Notes: generated from the sequence alone by a model not told the origin. A stretch of 53,815 nucleotides of DNA from Bacteroidota bacterium (GCA_019455105.1 JACFMZ010000001.1:1-53815), one strand, 5' to 3'. Positions 36,525-45,423 are shown, counted from the first letter of the stretch. Translations and numbers: made by a program.

Positions 36525-37400
36525 CTACGGTTTAATAAGTTGGATATTTCCATGAAGCTCAAGAATATTATTTTTTGCCGACGCACCGACTCCCGATAAG
36601 CGCAGCTCTCTGGTAACAAATTCTACTTTTTCAGAACCGTATTCTTTCGCCGGCAGCGGAAACGCAACCTGCGAACTTAATGATACCGGAATGCGAATCG
36701 GTTTTATTATTTCGGCAGCCTGCAGGGGAATTTCTTTGTAAAACGGAATTTCCCATTTTAAAAGGTTCACGGTTGCTTTGGCTTTCAGCAGAAGGGTTTT
36801 GGGCTGCGGCGTCAGCACCAGCGATTCGGAATCCGCAGCAATGGTAAATAAAATATTTTCATTCAAATAACAGTACAGCTGAGGCGAAGCGGAAGCCGAA
36901 ATGCCGCTGTACGTTCCGGAGACGGAAATATTTCCCTTTCCTTCAATTTCAATTTCGGCATTCAGCGTATTATTCATTCCCCATTTGAACCGAAATTTTT
37001 TGATATCAATGGAAAACATTCCGCCGTTGATATTTATTTGATTGGTGTAGCCCATGCCGAGAATTTTCTTTTCTTCTTTCCACAGCGCCGGAGTCGACAG
37101 AAACGTCAGCTGAATATCGTTTGTCTGCGCCTGTGCAAAACAATCCAGCAGCCGGTCAATACCATCGATCGAGAGATGAACGGAAAAATTATTTTTTACC
37201 GGAACGGCTTTCGTGCGGAGCGCAACGGCTTCATCCAGCGAATCTAACTGCGGTGATATTTCGGCAATTTTCTGCCGCGATTCTTTCGTCGGCGGAAAGA
37301 GCGAGGAAGCCGATGAACCGCACCCGGCGGCAAGAAGCGAAAAAAGAAAAACAAGAATAGACTGGTTCAGCACAGCCGGAGGAAAGTATCTTCTGTTCAT
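36525..37400 (-). CDS. Uncharacterised lipoprotein (related-looking partner 1)
   Basis: The 291-residue protein has a lipoprotein signal (L-A-A-G-C-G-S near residue 26) and an almost all-beta, alternating hydrophobic body with many V/I/L strands, no cysteine after the lipobox and no recognised motif. The N-terminal half contains D-G-I-D-R-L-L-D-C-F, and the middle G-G-M-F-S-I-D-I-K-K-F-R-F-K-W. Length, strand density and the matched upstream lipoprotein suggest a lipid-carrying (TULIP/BPI-like) fold, but this is pattern reading, not homology. Its ATG overlaps the stop of the upstream lipoprotein by four bases (ATGA). Confidence 0.6.
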   Translation of the reverse strand: MNRRYFPPAVLNQSILVFLFSLLAAGCGSSASSLFPPTKESRQKIAEISPQLDSLDEAVALRTKAVPVKNNFSVHLSIDGIDRLLDCFAQAQTNDIQLTFLSTPALWKEEKKILGMGYTNQININGGMFSIDIKKFRFKWGMNNTLNAEIEIEGKGNISVSGTYSGISASASPQLYCYLNENILFTIAADSESLVLTPQPKTLLLKAKATVNLLKWEIPFYKEIPLQAAEIIKPIRIPVSLSSQVAFPLPAKEYGSEKVEFVTRELRLSGVGASAKNNILELHGNIQLIKP

Positions 37401-38236
37401 TGTGCGGCGCTCACTTTCGTGAGATTCATTCCCACCATTACCGCATTTTTTAGAATGAGAATTTCTTTTAATTGAAGCGCGTACGCAATTGTTTTTCCGG
37501 AAACAACAATATCCGTATTGATGCCGCTGCGCAGAGAAAACGAATTCTGCGGTATCGGAAATTGATTTTCAAAGTCAATCGGCATTTCAATGGTCGGCAG
37601 CTGCCGGCTCATTTCGGAAATTTTTAATTCAATAAGATCGGCGATAATATCATTTAAAATTCCTGCCGCACCGGAGGCGCTGACGGAAGGCGAAAGAGAA
37701 AACGGTTCAAAGCGGGCGTAGAGCTTTCCGTTTTCAACGGAAAAATCCAGAAGGCAGTCCGCCAGCATATCAACATTCACATTGTGTTGATGATTAAAAA
37801 CGGAAAGATCCAGCGTGGCAATGGCGGAGCCGTTATTAAGCGCAATGCGGATGGAGCGGATAAAAAATGAATTCAGCGAATCAATCCAGCCGGTGGTTTG
37901 ATCCAGCTGCGACGCAACGGTGTTGAACATCTCTTGATTAAAAGAAAATGTAAAATCAGAATTTTCTATCGGCTGATTGGAAGCAAGGCGCTGCTGCAGA
38001 CGGCGCGCCGCTTCTAAGCGCACTTCATACATTTTTGCTTCGCGCGCTTTGGCAACCTGCTCTTTATCATAGTTTGCGCCGGCAACGGGTCGAAGAATAA
38101 AACAGCCGGAAGAAAAAACAGAGAGCGCCGCAAGAAGAAAAATCCTTCCTTGAAGCCGGCAGCCGGATAAAAAAGAAAAAGCGAACAATCCATTTCGACT
38201 CTTCGCTCTTTTTACTGCAGAATATGTTTTCATCAA
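37397..38236 (-). CDS. Uncharacterised lipoprotein (related-looking partner 2)
   Basis: The 279-residue protein has a long basic N-terminus, then a lipobox (V-F-S-S-G-C near residue 45). A following helix has [25 protein letters not shown], and a strand-rich body contains a central amphipathic helix ([17 protein letters not shown]). That helix inside a beta body again fits a lipid-binding TULIP-like fold. The ATG overlaps the msrA stop and its own stop overlaps the next lipoprotein start, both by four bases. A shorter start about 28 residues in is possible. Confidence 0.6.
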   Translation of the reverse strand: MMKTYSAVKRAKSRNGLFAFSFLSGCRLQGRIFLLAALSVFSSGCFILRPVAGANYDKEQVAKAREAKMYEVRLEAARRLQQRLASNQPIENSDFTFSFNQEMFNTVASQLDQTTGWIDSLNSFFIRSIRIALNNGSAIATLDLSVFNHQHNVNVDMLADCLLDFSVENGKLYARFEPFSLSPSVSASGAAGILNDIIADLIELKISEMSRQLPTIEMPIDFENQFPIPQNSFSLRSGINTDIVVSGKTIAYALQLKEILILKNAVMVGMNLTKVSAAQ

Positions 38237-38856
38237 TGTTCCTTTTTCAGCTTCTGCTGAAACTCTTTTTGAAATTTTACCAGCTTTGGATTGATGACAA
38301 GCCGGCAGTACGGCTGATCGCCGTGTGTATTATAATAATTTTGATGATAATTTTCAGCACGATAAAATTGTTTAAACGGCGTAATTTCCGTAACAATGGG
38401 GTCGCTCCAGATTTTTTCTTCCGTTAATTCTTTTTTATACGCTTCGGCAATTTGTTTCTGTTCTTCGTTATGATAAAAAATAACTGAGCGGTACTGCGTG
38501 CCAATATCGTTTCCCTGCCGGTTCAGCGTTGTCGGGTCGTGAGTTTTCCAAAAGACATGAAGAATTTCCCGGTAAGAAATTTTTTTCGGGTCAAAGGTAA
38601 TCTGTGAAACTTCCGCGTGGTCCGTTGTTCCGGTGCAGACCTGCTCATACGTCGGATTAGGAACCGTTCCGCCGGAAAATCCCGACACCACCGATATCAC
38701 CCCTTCGAGCCGCTGAAACACGGCTTCCGAACACCAATAACAGCCGTTTCCGAGCGTTGCTGTTTCATATTGTTCCATTGGTTTTCCTTTCGTTGAAATT
38801 TTTGTTTGTGAAAATGCAGCAACGCTGCACAGCGCAATTGTTAAGAGTATTTTCAT
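38233..38856 (-). CDS. msrA: Exported peptide-methionine (S)-S-oxide reductase MsrA
   Basis: The 207-residue protein has a signal peptide ([17 protein letters not shown]) and an MsrA domain starting at about residue 30. The active site is G-N-G-C39-Y-W-C42-S-E; most MsrA enzymes have G-C-F-W, here G-C-Y-W. E43 and the downstream [13 protein letters not shown] (H-A-E) and D-P-T-x-L-N-R-Q-G-x-D-x-G-x-Q-Y-R-S are conserved. It repairs oxidised methionine in envelope proteins and needs an electron donor from outside this operon. It heads a six-gene operon with two lipoproteins, OsmC, another lipoprotein and M28, a plausible envelope oxidative-stress unit. Confidence 0.93.
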   Translation of the reverse strand: MKILLTIALCSVAAFSQTKISTKGKPMEQYETATLGNGCYWCSEAVFQRLEGVISVVSGFSGGTVPNPTYEQVCTGTTDHAEVSQITFDPKKISYREILHVFWKTHDPTTLNRQGNDIGTQYRSVIFYHNEEQKQIAEAYKKELTEEKIWSDPIVTEITPFKQFYRAENYHQNYYNTHGDQPYCRLVINPKLVKFQKEFQQKLKKEH

Positions 38857-38922
38857 GCTTCCTCCTGTTCGTTACAACATCGCAGCGCCGGAAAAAATTC
38901 TCGGGATATAAAAATATTCTTG

Positions 38923-40083
38923 TCATTTAATGAAAAGAAGTTTTTTCGTTTCGCTGTTTCTCCCTGCTTCCAACCGGTAGAAATACATTCCGCTCGGCAG
39001 AGACGACGCATTAAACGACACGGAATACGTTCCTTCTTCCTGCATTTCGTTTACCAGTTCGGCAGCTTTTTGTCCAAGGGAATTGTACACTGTTAATGTT
39101 ACCGGTATTCTTTTTTCGCTTCCATCAGAACGAGAATTTCTAGAAAGCGAATATTGAATTGTGGTTGCCGGATTAAACGGATTAGGAAAATTTTGCTCTA
39201 AAGAAAAAATAACCGGAACCGTATTTTCCCGGCGAACAGCAGTCGGCGGAAAAACTTTTATAATGGTAAAATCAACCCAGAAGAGCGCGCTCAACGTTGA
39301 AATGTTGGCGCTTAATGCATCGCCGATTGTCTTCATGGGATCGGAAAAATTTTTCCACCAAACGGAATCCGCTGCGTAACCGAATTGAAATGCTGATGCA
39401 TTCGGAGAAAATTTACCTGCCCAGCTTTTAAATTCCGAAACCATTGCGTTAAAAGGATTTTGAGCAAAATTAAAATTCTGACTATCATCAACAAAAAGAA
39501 TTTTTCCGCGGTACTTCGGCGGCATCCAGCTTTGCGCGTAATGCTTCAGAAACAATGTGTATGAAGAGTCGATTGCGCGTACTTTTTCATCCCATCGCTG
39601 TGCAAGAGAATCCGGAACTTTCGCATTATTTCTATACCATTCAACATCAATGCCGAACCCGATGACCGACGGATGATGCTTATAACGATTCAGCACAATA
39701 GAAATCAGCGTGTCAATCTCTGCATTGCCCGGCTCAATCTGAAGCCAGACTTTTATTCCTGTGGTATCGAAATGTTTAAGGTATGTTTCGTTTTGGTCCG
39801 TTGAAATAAAATTCACATTCGGAAGCGAAATTCCGCCGGAAGGAAAATTACATTGAGTGATGCCTTTATCAATATAAAGACTGACTATCCAGATTCCCGC
39901 GGGCTGCGAACCGGGAAATTTTTGTGCAATCTGTTTTGCCGTGCTGCTCCAATACTGCGGCGTTGGGAATACTCTGTTAGGATAACTATTTAAAATTCGT
40001 GATGCGCGGAATCCGGCGTAAGACGGCGTTCCGGCTTGTGTCTGCGCCGCACAGAACAAAAAAAGGATAAGAAGATAGTTCAT
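38923..40083 (-). CDS. Secreted TIM-barrel-like protein with T9SS-type C-terminal sorting domain
   Basis: The 386-residue protein has a signal peptide (L-F-C-A-A-Q-T-Q-A-G). The body of about 270 residues has barrel-like periodicity, including V-W-L-Q-I-E-P-G-N, F-G-I-D-V-E-W-Y, and K-I-L-F-V-D-D; D-x-E in the second is reminiscent of GH18-like catalytic acids. The C-terminal sorting domain has N-F-P-N-P-F-N-P-A-T-T-I-x-Y-S-L at about residue 300, then V-Y-N-S-L-G-Q, and ends K-K-L-L-F-I-K. This is typical of proteins exported by T9SS in Ignavibacteria and relatives. No glycosidase family can be assigned with confidence. Confidence 0.82.
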   Translation of the reverse strand: MNYLLILFLFCAAQTQAGTPSYAGFRASRILNSYPNRVFPTPQYWSSTAKQIAQKFPGSQPAGIWIVSLYIDKGITQCNFPSGGISLPNVNFISTDQNETYLKHFDTTGIKVWLQIEPGNAEIDTLISIVLNRYKHHPSVIGFGIDVEWYRNNAKVPDSLAQRWDEKVRAIDSSYTLFLKHYAQSWMPPKYRGKILFVDDSQNFNFAQNPFNAMVSEFKSWAGKFSPNASAFQFGYAADSVWWKNFSDPMKTIGDALSANISTLSALFWVDFTIIKVFPPTAVRRENTVPVIFSLEQNFPNPFNPATTIQYSLSRNSRSDGSEKRIPVTLTVYNSLGQKAAELVNEMQEEGTYSVSFNASSLPSGMYFYRLEAGRNSETKKLLFIK

Positions 40084-40299
40084 TGAGAAAAGAGAAAAAA
40101 TGAATGGTAAAGAAATTCTTTACATAAGTATAGAAATCATTTGCGAAAAAGTCTATATTAAAGCAGGCGTTGTTTTCAACTTACTGTAAAAAATTTTTTC
40201 AGGTATGAAGAATAAACGTTTCCCTTCTTATTGCGTTTTGTGTTTTCCTTTCTTACAATCAACAGTATTTCATCACTTCAAAACAATGGAGATGATCCA

Positions 40300-40743
40300 A
40301 TGATACTCGATCGCCTTTCCCGAGCAGAAAAGTATTATGCGCTTCACCCGAATTTCCGGCAGGCATTTGATTACTTAAAGAAAAACGATGTCGCCTCACT
40401 CGCACCGGGAACATATCCCGTTATTAAAGATGATATCTATCTGATTATTTCCGCCGATGAGCCGGGAACAGAACGGCGGAAACTTGAAACGCACCAAAAA
40501 TTTATCGACATTCAGCTGGCGTTGAACGGTTCGTTTTCCTTAGAATGGCGCGATGAAGATTCGTGCCGCGATATTTTTCAAGAATATCACAATGAAAAAG
40601 ATCTGATGCTGTATAATGATTCGCCGTTATTTACGGTAACGTTACACTCCGATTTGTTTGCGGTTCTTTTTCCTGAAGATGCGCATGCACCGCAGCGCCC
40701 AGTTTCCACCGTAAAAAAAGCGGTGGTAAAGGTCGCTTTATGA
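40300..40743 (+). CDS. YhcH/YjgK/YiaL family cupin-like protein
   Basis: The protein is 147 residues from ATG 40300, chosen because GGAG lies eight bases upstream; an in-frame TTG at 40231 would add 23 unconserved residues. It contains E-T-H-Q-K-F-I-D-I-Q-L-A-L-N-G and D-L-M-L-Y-N-D, plus F-P-E-D-A-H-A-P near the end, which matches the His/Glu-containing DUF386 (YhcH/YjgK/YiaL) barrel. Family members are metal-binding sugar-processing proteins (YiaL, beta-galactosidase subunit beta). It heads a three-gene operon with GNAT and Nudix genes; the next ATG overlaps its stop by four bases (ATGA). Confidence 0.85.
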   Translation: MILDRLSRAEKYYALHPNFRQAFDYLKKNDVASLAPGTYPVIKDDIYLIISADEPGTERRKLETHQKFIDIQLALNGSFSLEWRDEDSCRDIFQEYHNEKDLMLYNDSPLFTVTLHSDLFAVLFPEDAHAPQRPVSTVKKAVVKVAL

Positions 40744-41252
40744 TCGTGCGATTAACAAGAAGCACTCTCCGTCCGTGGCAGGCGGGAGATCAGCCCTCTT
40801 TAATGTATCATGCAAACAACCGAAATATTTGGATAAACGTACGGGACAATTTTCCTTTTCCATACACGTTTATGGATGCCGAACGCTGGGTGCTTCACGC
40901 TTCTTCCAATCTGCGCGATCTTGCCTTTGCTGTTACCGTTGATGATATCGCAGTGGGAGGAATCGGGCTGATTCCGAAAGATGATGTATATCGCAAGACA
41001 ATGGAAATTGGATATTGGCTGAGCGAAGAATACTGGGGACGAGGCATTACCAGCGAAGCAGTCGGCGCCGTGCGCGATTATGCTTTCTCGCATTTTGATA
41101 TTGTTCGTTTGTTCGCCGAAGTGTTTGAATGGAACAGCGTATCAATGCACATTCTGGAAAAAAATAAATTTAAATGTGAAGCGCGCCTTCATAATGCCAT
41201 TATTAAAGATGAAAAAATTGGCGACGTGATGATTTATGCAATTACCAAATAA
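40740..41252 (+). CDS. GNAT-family N-acetyltransferase, RimJ/RimL type
   Basis: The 170-residue acetyltransferase starts L-T-R-S-T-L-R-P-W-Q-A-G-D. The core has I-G-Y-W-L-S-E-E-Y-W-G-R-G-I-T-S-E-A-V, the RimJ/RimL/SpeG-like acetyl-CoA loop (W-G-x-G-x-x-x-E-A). V-R-L-F-A-E-V-F-E-W-N-x-x-S-x-x-I-L-E-K-N-K-F supplies the final strand and helix. The likely substrate is a ribosomal protein N-terminus, polyamine or small amine; it is not determined. Overlaps the YhcH-like gene by four bases. Confidence 0.87.
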   Translation: MIVRLTRSTLRPWQAGDQPSLMYHANNRNIWINVRDNFPFPYTFMDAERWVLHASSNLRDLAFAVTVDDIAVGGIGLIPKDDVYRKTMEIGYWLSEEYWGRGITSEAVGAVRDYAFSHFDIVRLFAEVFEWNSVSMHILEKNKFKCEARLHNAIIKDEKIGDVMIYAITK

Positions 41253-41258
41253 TTTTTT

Positions 41259-41795
41259 ATGCAGCCCTGGAAAACATTAGAACGAAAACTTATACTTCAC
41301 CACAGCAAATGGCTTTCCGTTGAAGACCATACGCTTCAGCTTCCGGACGGAACACAGATTGAGCAATGGCCCTGGATTATTTCCCCCGACTACGTTAATG
41401 TTGTTGTGCAGGAGATCGGCGGCGCGTTCATCTGTTTTCGCCAGACAAAATATGCCGTTGAAGGAATTTCGCTGGCGCCCGTCGGCGGATATCTTGAACC
41501 GGGCGAAGAACCGCTGGCGTGCGCAAAGCGCGAGCTGCGGGAAGAACTCGGCTGTGAAGCAAAAGAATGGATTCCTCTCGGTTCGTTTCCGTGCGACGGT
41601 AATCATGGAAACGGAACCGCGCATTTATTTTACGCCAGAGGAGCGGAAAAAACCGGCGAAATATTTGCGGACGATTTGGAAGAACAGGAAATTGTTCGGC
41701 TGACGCGAAGCGAGCTTCGCAGCGCGTTAGTGAATAAAGAGTTCAAAGTCCTTTCCTGGACTACAGCTGTTGCGCTGGCATTGATGTGTGAGTAA
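41259..41795 (+). CDS. Nudix hydrolase (ADP-ribose pyrophosphatase-like)
   Basis: The 178-residue protein has a perfect Nudix box at about residues 78-100 (G-x5-E-x7-R-E-x-x-E-E-x-G, read as G-Y-L-E-P-G-E ... R-E-L-R-E-E-L-G), and flanking strands typical of ADP-sugar pyrophosphatases. It hydrolyses X-linked nucleoside diphosphates such as ADP-ribose. It begins seven bases after the GNAT stop, so the three genes form a small housekeeping operon. A bidirectional terminator follows. Confidence 0.9.
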   Translation: MQPWKTLERKLILHHSKWLSVEDHTLQLPDGTQIEQWPWIISPDYVNVVVQEIGGAFICFRQTKYAVEGISLAPVGGYLEPGEEPLACAKRELREELGCEAKEWIPLGSFPCDGNHGNGTAHLFYARGAEKTGEIFADDLEEQEIVRLTRSELRSALVNKEFKVLSWTTAVALALMCE

Positions 41796-41812
41796 AAGTA
41801 TTTATCATAAAC

Positions 41813-41846
41813 AAAAAAGCGCCTGTGTTCTGCCGGCGCTTCTTTG
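41813..41846. terminator. Bidirectional terminator between Nudix and cupin genes
   Basis: AAGCGCC / GGCGCTT with an 11-base loop, preceded by six A and followed by CTTTGT. It lies between the plus-strand Nudix gene and the minus-strand cupin gene. Confidence 0.75.
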
Positions 41847-41868
41847 TATTGCATCTTAAAGAGTTTAT

Positions 41869-42198
41869 CTATTTAATCATCGTCAGCAGCATTTTTGATT
41901 TTTCTACGGCACGCAATGCGTGGGGCGTATTGGGAGGCATAATAATAATCTCGCCCGCTTTTACCGTAAATGGTTTTCCGCCGATAGTGATTTCCATTTC
42001 GCCGTCAATAACATTTACAAATGCTTCGTACGGCGAGGTGTGTTCGGTTAGAGATTCCTCTTTATCAAACCCGAAGAGTGTAATATTACCGTTCGGTTTT
42101 TTAATCATCTGTTTGCTGACAACAGAACCTTCCTGATACGCAATGCTCTCAAGAAGTTTTTCGTGTTTAATGGAATCGGACATTGTATTTCCTTTCAA
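41869..42198 (-). CDS. Small cupin-domain protein
   Basis: The 109-residue protein is one cupin barrel: G-E-x-L-T-E-H-T-S-P-Y-E-A-F-V-N-V-I-D-G-E-M-E-I-T-I-G-G is motif 1 and A-G-E-I-I-I-M-P-P-N-T-P-H motif 2, with the expected His and Glu metal ligands. The function is not predictable. It lies 21 bases after the formate-THF ligase stop on the same strand, so it is probably co-transcribed. The start has GAAAGGAAAT upstream of the ATG. Confidence 0.88.
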   Translation of the reverse strand: MKGNTMSDSIKHEKLLESIAYQEGSVVSKQMIKKPNGNITLFGFDKEESLTEHTSPYEAFVNVIDGEMEITIGGKPFTVKAGEIIIMPPNTPHALRAVEKSKMLLTMIK

Positions 42199-42219
42199 AA
42201 AATATTCGTTGAAGAAATC

Positions 42220-43902
42220 TTAAAACAACCCGAGAATTTCGCCGTCATCGGTAACATCCATATTAACGGCGGCAGGAATTTTCGGCAGCCCCGGCATCAG
42301 CATCATATCGCCGCAAATCACCACTAAAAATCCCGCGCCGGCAGAAAGATTAACATCCGTAACGGTCAGCACCCATTCATCGGGAACGCCGTATACTTTC
42401 GGATTATCCGAAAGAGACATTTGCGTTTTGGCAATACAAACAGGAAGATTGCCGAATCCGGAGTTGACGAACTTTTCTATTTTTATTTTTGCTCGTTTTT
42501 CAAAATAAACATCTTTTGCTCCGTAAATATTTACCGCCAGTGCCCGTATTTTATTTTCAACGGACATCTCGAGTTCGTACATAAATTTTTTCTGCGGCTT
42601 CACATTTGCTTCGGCAGCAGAAATTGTTTTTTCTGCCAGTTCAAGAACACCTTTTCCTCCTTTGGCGTATGCTTCGTGAGGCGCGCATTCAACCTGTAAT
42701 TCTCTGCACAAGTCGGTAATCATGGCTATTTCATTCGGCGTATCCGAGGGGAACCTGTTAATTGCCACCACAATCGGGGCTCCGAACTTTTTCATGTTTT
42801 CAATATGCACTTTAAGATTGCCTAATCCTTTTTTAAACGCCGCAGGATTTTCTTCATACAACAGCGATTCCGGTTTTGCCTTAACGCCGCCGTGAAATTT
42901 AATTGCCCGGCATGTTGCCACAATAACCACTGCCGAGGGCCACATTGAATTTTTCCGACAGACAATATCAAAAAACTTTTCTGCCCCTAAATCCGAACCG
43001 AAGCCGCATTCGGTAACAACATAATCGCCGAGCTTGAGAGCAATTTTATCGGCAAGAACGCTGTTGGTGCCGTGTGCGATATTGGCAAACGGACCGGCAT
43101 GAACCAGCGCCGGCGTGTTTTCGCTTGTTTGAACAAGATTCGGCATAATCGCTTCGTTCAGCAAAACCGCCATGGCATTGTTGGCTTGAAGATCTTTGGC
43201 GTGAACAATGTTTTGATGATAATCATAACCGACAACGATTTCGCCGAGCCGCCGTTTCAAATCCGAACGAGATTCTGCCAGCGCAAGAATTGCCATTACT
43301 TCGGATGCCGCAGTAATAACGAATCCTGATTCGCGCGGAATGCCGTTCACTCTTCCGCCCAAGCCGACAACAATCTGGCGAAGCGCGCGGTCGTTCATAT
43401 CCATTGTCCGGTTCCACAAAATATTTGTTACATCAATGCCGAGATCGTTACCTTTCAGAATGTGATTGTCCAGCATGGCGGCGAGAAGATTATGCGCCGA
43501 TGCAATGGCGCTCAAGTCTCCGTTAAAGTGCAGGTTAATCATTTCCATCGGCAGCACCTGTGAATGTCCGCCGCCGGCGGCTCCTCCTTTCATGCCGAAG
43601 ACCGGACCGACCGACGGCTCGCGAATGGCGATGATCCCTTTCTTTCCTAACTGATTTAATGCCTGGCCTAAGCCGATAGTTGTTAAGGTTTTGCCCTCCC
43701 CAAAATTCGTGGGACTCATTGCCGTTACTAAAATGAGTTTCCCATCCGGTTGATGTGAAAGTTTATCCAGAACGCTGAGGCGGATTTTTCCGGTATATTT
43801 TCCGTAAAAATCAAAATCGTCTTCGGCAATTCCCAACTGATCAATCAACTCTTTTACATTTTTTAATTGTACTGTTCGTGCAATTTCCAGATCGGTAGGC
43901 AT
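42220..43902 (-). CDS. fhs: Formate-tetrahydrofolate ligase
   Basis: The 560-residue enzyme is full length for the family. The P-loop is S-P-T-N-F-G-E-G-K-T-L-T-T-I-G-L-G-Q, followed by E-P-S-V-G-P-V-F-G-M-K-G-G-A-A-G-G-G. Later conserved stretches are T-E-C-G-F-G-S-D-L-G-A-E-K-F and P-K-V-Y-G-V-P-D-E. It joins formate to THF using ATP to give 10-formyl-THF for purines, fMet-tRNA or one-carbon catabolism. Shine-Dalgarno AAGGA precedes the ATG. A cupin gene follows. Confidence 0.97.
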   Translation of the reverse strand: MPTDLEIARTVQLKNVKELIDQLGIAEDDFDFYGKYTGKIRLSVLDKLSHQPDGKLILVTAMSPTNFGEGKTLTTIGLGQALNQLGKKGIIAIREPSVGPVFGMKGGAAGGGHSQVLPMEMINLHFNGDLSAIASAHNLLAAMLDNHILKGNDLGIDVTNILWNRTMDMNDRALRQIVVGLGGRVNGIPRESGFVITAASEVMAILALAESRSDLKRRLGEIVVGYDYHQNIVHAKDLQANNAMAVLLNEAIMPNLVQTSENTPALVHAGPFANIAHGTNSVLADKIALKLGDYVVTECGFGSDLGAEKFFDIVCRKNSMWPSAVVIVATCRAIKFHGGVKAKPESLLYEENPAAFKKGLGNLKVHIENMKKFGAPIVVAINRFPSDTPNEIAMITDLCRELQVECAPHEAYAKGGKGVLELAEKTISAAEANVKPQKKFMYELEMSVENKIRALAVNIYGAKDVYFEKRAKIKIEKFVNSGFGNLPVCIAKTQMSLSDNPKVYGVPDEWVLTVTDVNLSAGAGFLVVICGDMMLMPGLPKIPAAVNMDVTDDGEILGLF

Positions 43903-44145
43903 AGTATCCTTCTTTCTGTGTGATGTAAGTACGTTTGAATTATTGAGGTTTGTAGTAGAGATGAATTATTTTGTGAATAATTTTTTTTGATTAAGAAAAG
44001 ACTCATTCTGCTTGGAAGAAGCAAAAAGGATTGTTGTCTTTTATTTGTTAAAAGGTACGAAAAAATTAGGCGTGAAGAAAGCGTGAAAAATTGTTATACT
44101 GCACAATAACCACAACGATTATTTTACTTCACTAAACGTTATTGT

Positions 44146-45033
44146 ATGAAAACGATGATCATCTTTTTTGCTGCTGCATTGTTAATTTCCTGTTCTTCCT
44201 TTTACGGCGAAGAGGAAATGCGTTCCCGCGATTTTACCGTAGAAAATCTTTTTACCAAAAACATTGAAGGCCCGGCGTTTGATCGATTCGGAAATCTTTA
44301 CGTTGTTAATTTCCGCGTCAACGGAACGATTGGAATTGTTGACGCCGAAGGGAACTGCAAACTTTTTGTTACGCTTCCCGAAAGCAGCGTTGCCAACGCC
44401 ATTCAGTTTAATTCCAACGGAGAGATGCTGCTCGCGGATTGGACACGACATAATATTCTTCGTGTTAATATGCAGACAAAAAAAATTGATACGCTGTGTC
44501 ATAACGATGCTTTTCATCAGCCGAACGATATCTGCATTAACAAAAACGATCAGCTCTTCGCCTCCGATCCGAATTGGAGAGCATCCACCGGAAAACTCTG
44601 GCGCATTGAACCGAACGGAACAGCCGTTTTGCTAGAAGAAAATATGGGAACCACGAACGGCATTGAGTTAAGCCCCGATGAAAAAACTTTATACGTTAAC
44701 GAAAGCGTACAGCGGAATGTATGGAAATACACCGTTGACGATTCAGGGAATCTTTCCGATAAAAGATTATTGTATCATTTTAATGATTTCGGAATGGACG
44801 GAATGAAGTGCGACAAAAAAGGAAATTTGTACATTGCACGGTTTGAAAAAGGCACCATTGCCGTCATCTCGCCCGGCGGCGTGCTGCTTCGCGAAATTCA
44901 ACTGATTGGAAAAAACTGCACGAACCTTGTGTTCGGCGGCAGCGAAGGAAAAACCGTTTTTGTTACCATGAACGACCGAAAAGGAATTGAGAAGTTTCAA
45001 AATACAATTCCGGGAAAATTATATGGAAAATAA
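44146..45033 (+). CDS. SMP-30/gluconolactonase-like beta-propeller lipoprotein
   Basis: The 295-residue protein has a lipoprotein signal (L-L-I-S-C-S-S near residue 16). The six-bladed SGL propeller pattern shows E-G-P-A-F-D-R-F-G-N-L-Y-V-V at the first blade and N-G-I-E-L-S-P-D-E-K-T-L-Y-V-N-E-S at the fourth. It also has Q-P-N-D-I-C-I-N and M-D-G-M-K-C-D-K-K-G-N-L-Y. The conserved Glu/Asn/Asp metal ligands of lactonases (E in E-G-P, N in P-N-D and N-G-I, D in D-G-M) are present. It may hydrolyse a sugar lactone or similar ester in the envelope. It lies directly before the arsR operon, but that has its own promoter. Confidence 0.87.
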   Translation: MKTMIIFFAAALLISCSSFYGEEEMRSRDFTVENLFTKNIEGPAFDRFGNLYVVNFRVNGTIGIVDAEGNCKLFVTLPESSVANAIQFNSNGEMLLADWTRHNILRVNMQTKKIDTLCHNDAFHQPNDICINKNDQLFASDPNWRASTGKLWRIEPNGTAVLLEENMGTTNGIELSPDEKTLYVNESVQRNVWKYTVDDSGNLSDKRLLYHFNDFGMDGMKCDKKGNLYIARFEKGTIAVISPGGVLLREIQLIGKNCTNLVFGGSEGKTVFVTMNDRKGIEKFQNTIPGKLYGK

Positions 45034-45036
45034 TTC

Positions 45037-45065
45037 TTGAGTTTGTAAATTAATTATCGTAATAT
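45037..45065 (+). promoter_or_regulatory. Promoter of the arsenic operon
   Basis: TTGAGT (45037-45042), 17-base spacer, TAATAT (45060-45065). The -10 box lies inside the palindromic operator, so ArsR binding would block RNA polymerase. Prediction from sequence only. Confidence 0.55.
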
Positions 45066-45075
45066 TACGATAATT
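45052..45075. promoter_or_regulatory. ArsR operator 1 (perfect 24-bp palindrome)
   Basis: The 24 bases read identically on both strands. The core is ATCGTA-ATAT-TACGAT at 45056-45071. It covers the predicted -10 of the arsR promoter and ends 12 bases before the arsR ATG. The same ATCGTA-N4-TACGAT core recurs upstream of arsM. Confidence 0.8.
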
Positions 45076-45087
45076 ACAAGCAAGGTT

Positions 45088-45405
45088 ATGGGACTTTCAA
45101 AAAAAGAAGAATTCAGCATTAAACACAATCGCGTCGCCGACATTGCAAAAGCATTGGCACATCCCGCCCGCATTGCTATTCTTGAGTTTCTTGCATCACA
45201 AAATTCGTGCATGTGCGGCGATATCGTAGAAGAACTCCCCCTTTCTCAATCAACCGTTTCTCAGCATTTGCGCGAATTAAAAAATGCAGGATTGATCAAG
45301 GGCGACATTGAAGGAGCTAAGGTCTGCTACTGCATTAATGAAAAAGCATTTGCCGAAGCGAAAGAATTGCTCGGAAAATTTCTTTCTGTAAAAAGCTGTT
45401 GTTAA
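45088..45405 (+). CDS. arsR: ArsR/SmtB-family arsenic-responsive repressor
   Basis: The 105-residue winged-helix protein has A-L-A-H-P-A-R-I-A-I-L-E-F-L, then S-C41-M-C43-G-D-I-V, which is the C-x-C thiolate pair in the ELCVCDL-type arsenic site, then S-Q-S-T-V-S-Q-H-L-R-E-L-K-N-A-G-L-I as the recognition helix and wing. Two further cysteines close the protein (S-C-C). The C-x-C arrangement binds arsenite or antimonite and releases DNA. Its binding sites are almost certainly the two palindromes at 45056-45071 and 45424-45439, which supports autoregulation and control of arsM. Confidence 0.93.
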   Translation: MGLSKKEEFSIKHNRVADIAKALAHPARIAILEFLASQNSCMCGDIVEELPLSQSTVSQHLRELKNAGLIKGDIEGAKVCYCINEKAFAEAKELLGKFLSVKSCC

Positions 45406-45423
45406 AAAAATTTATCATTATTC

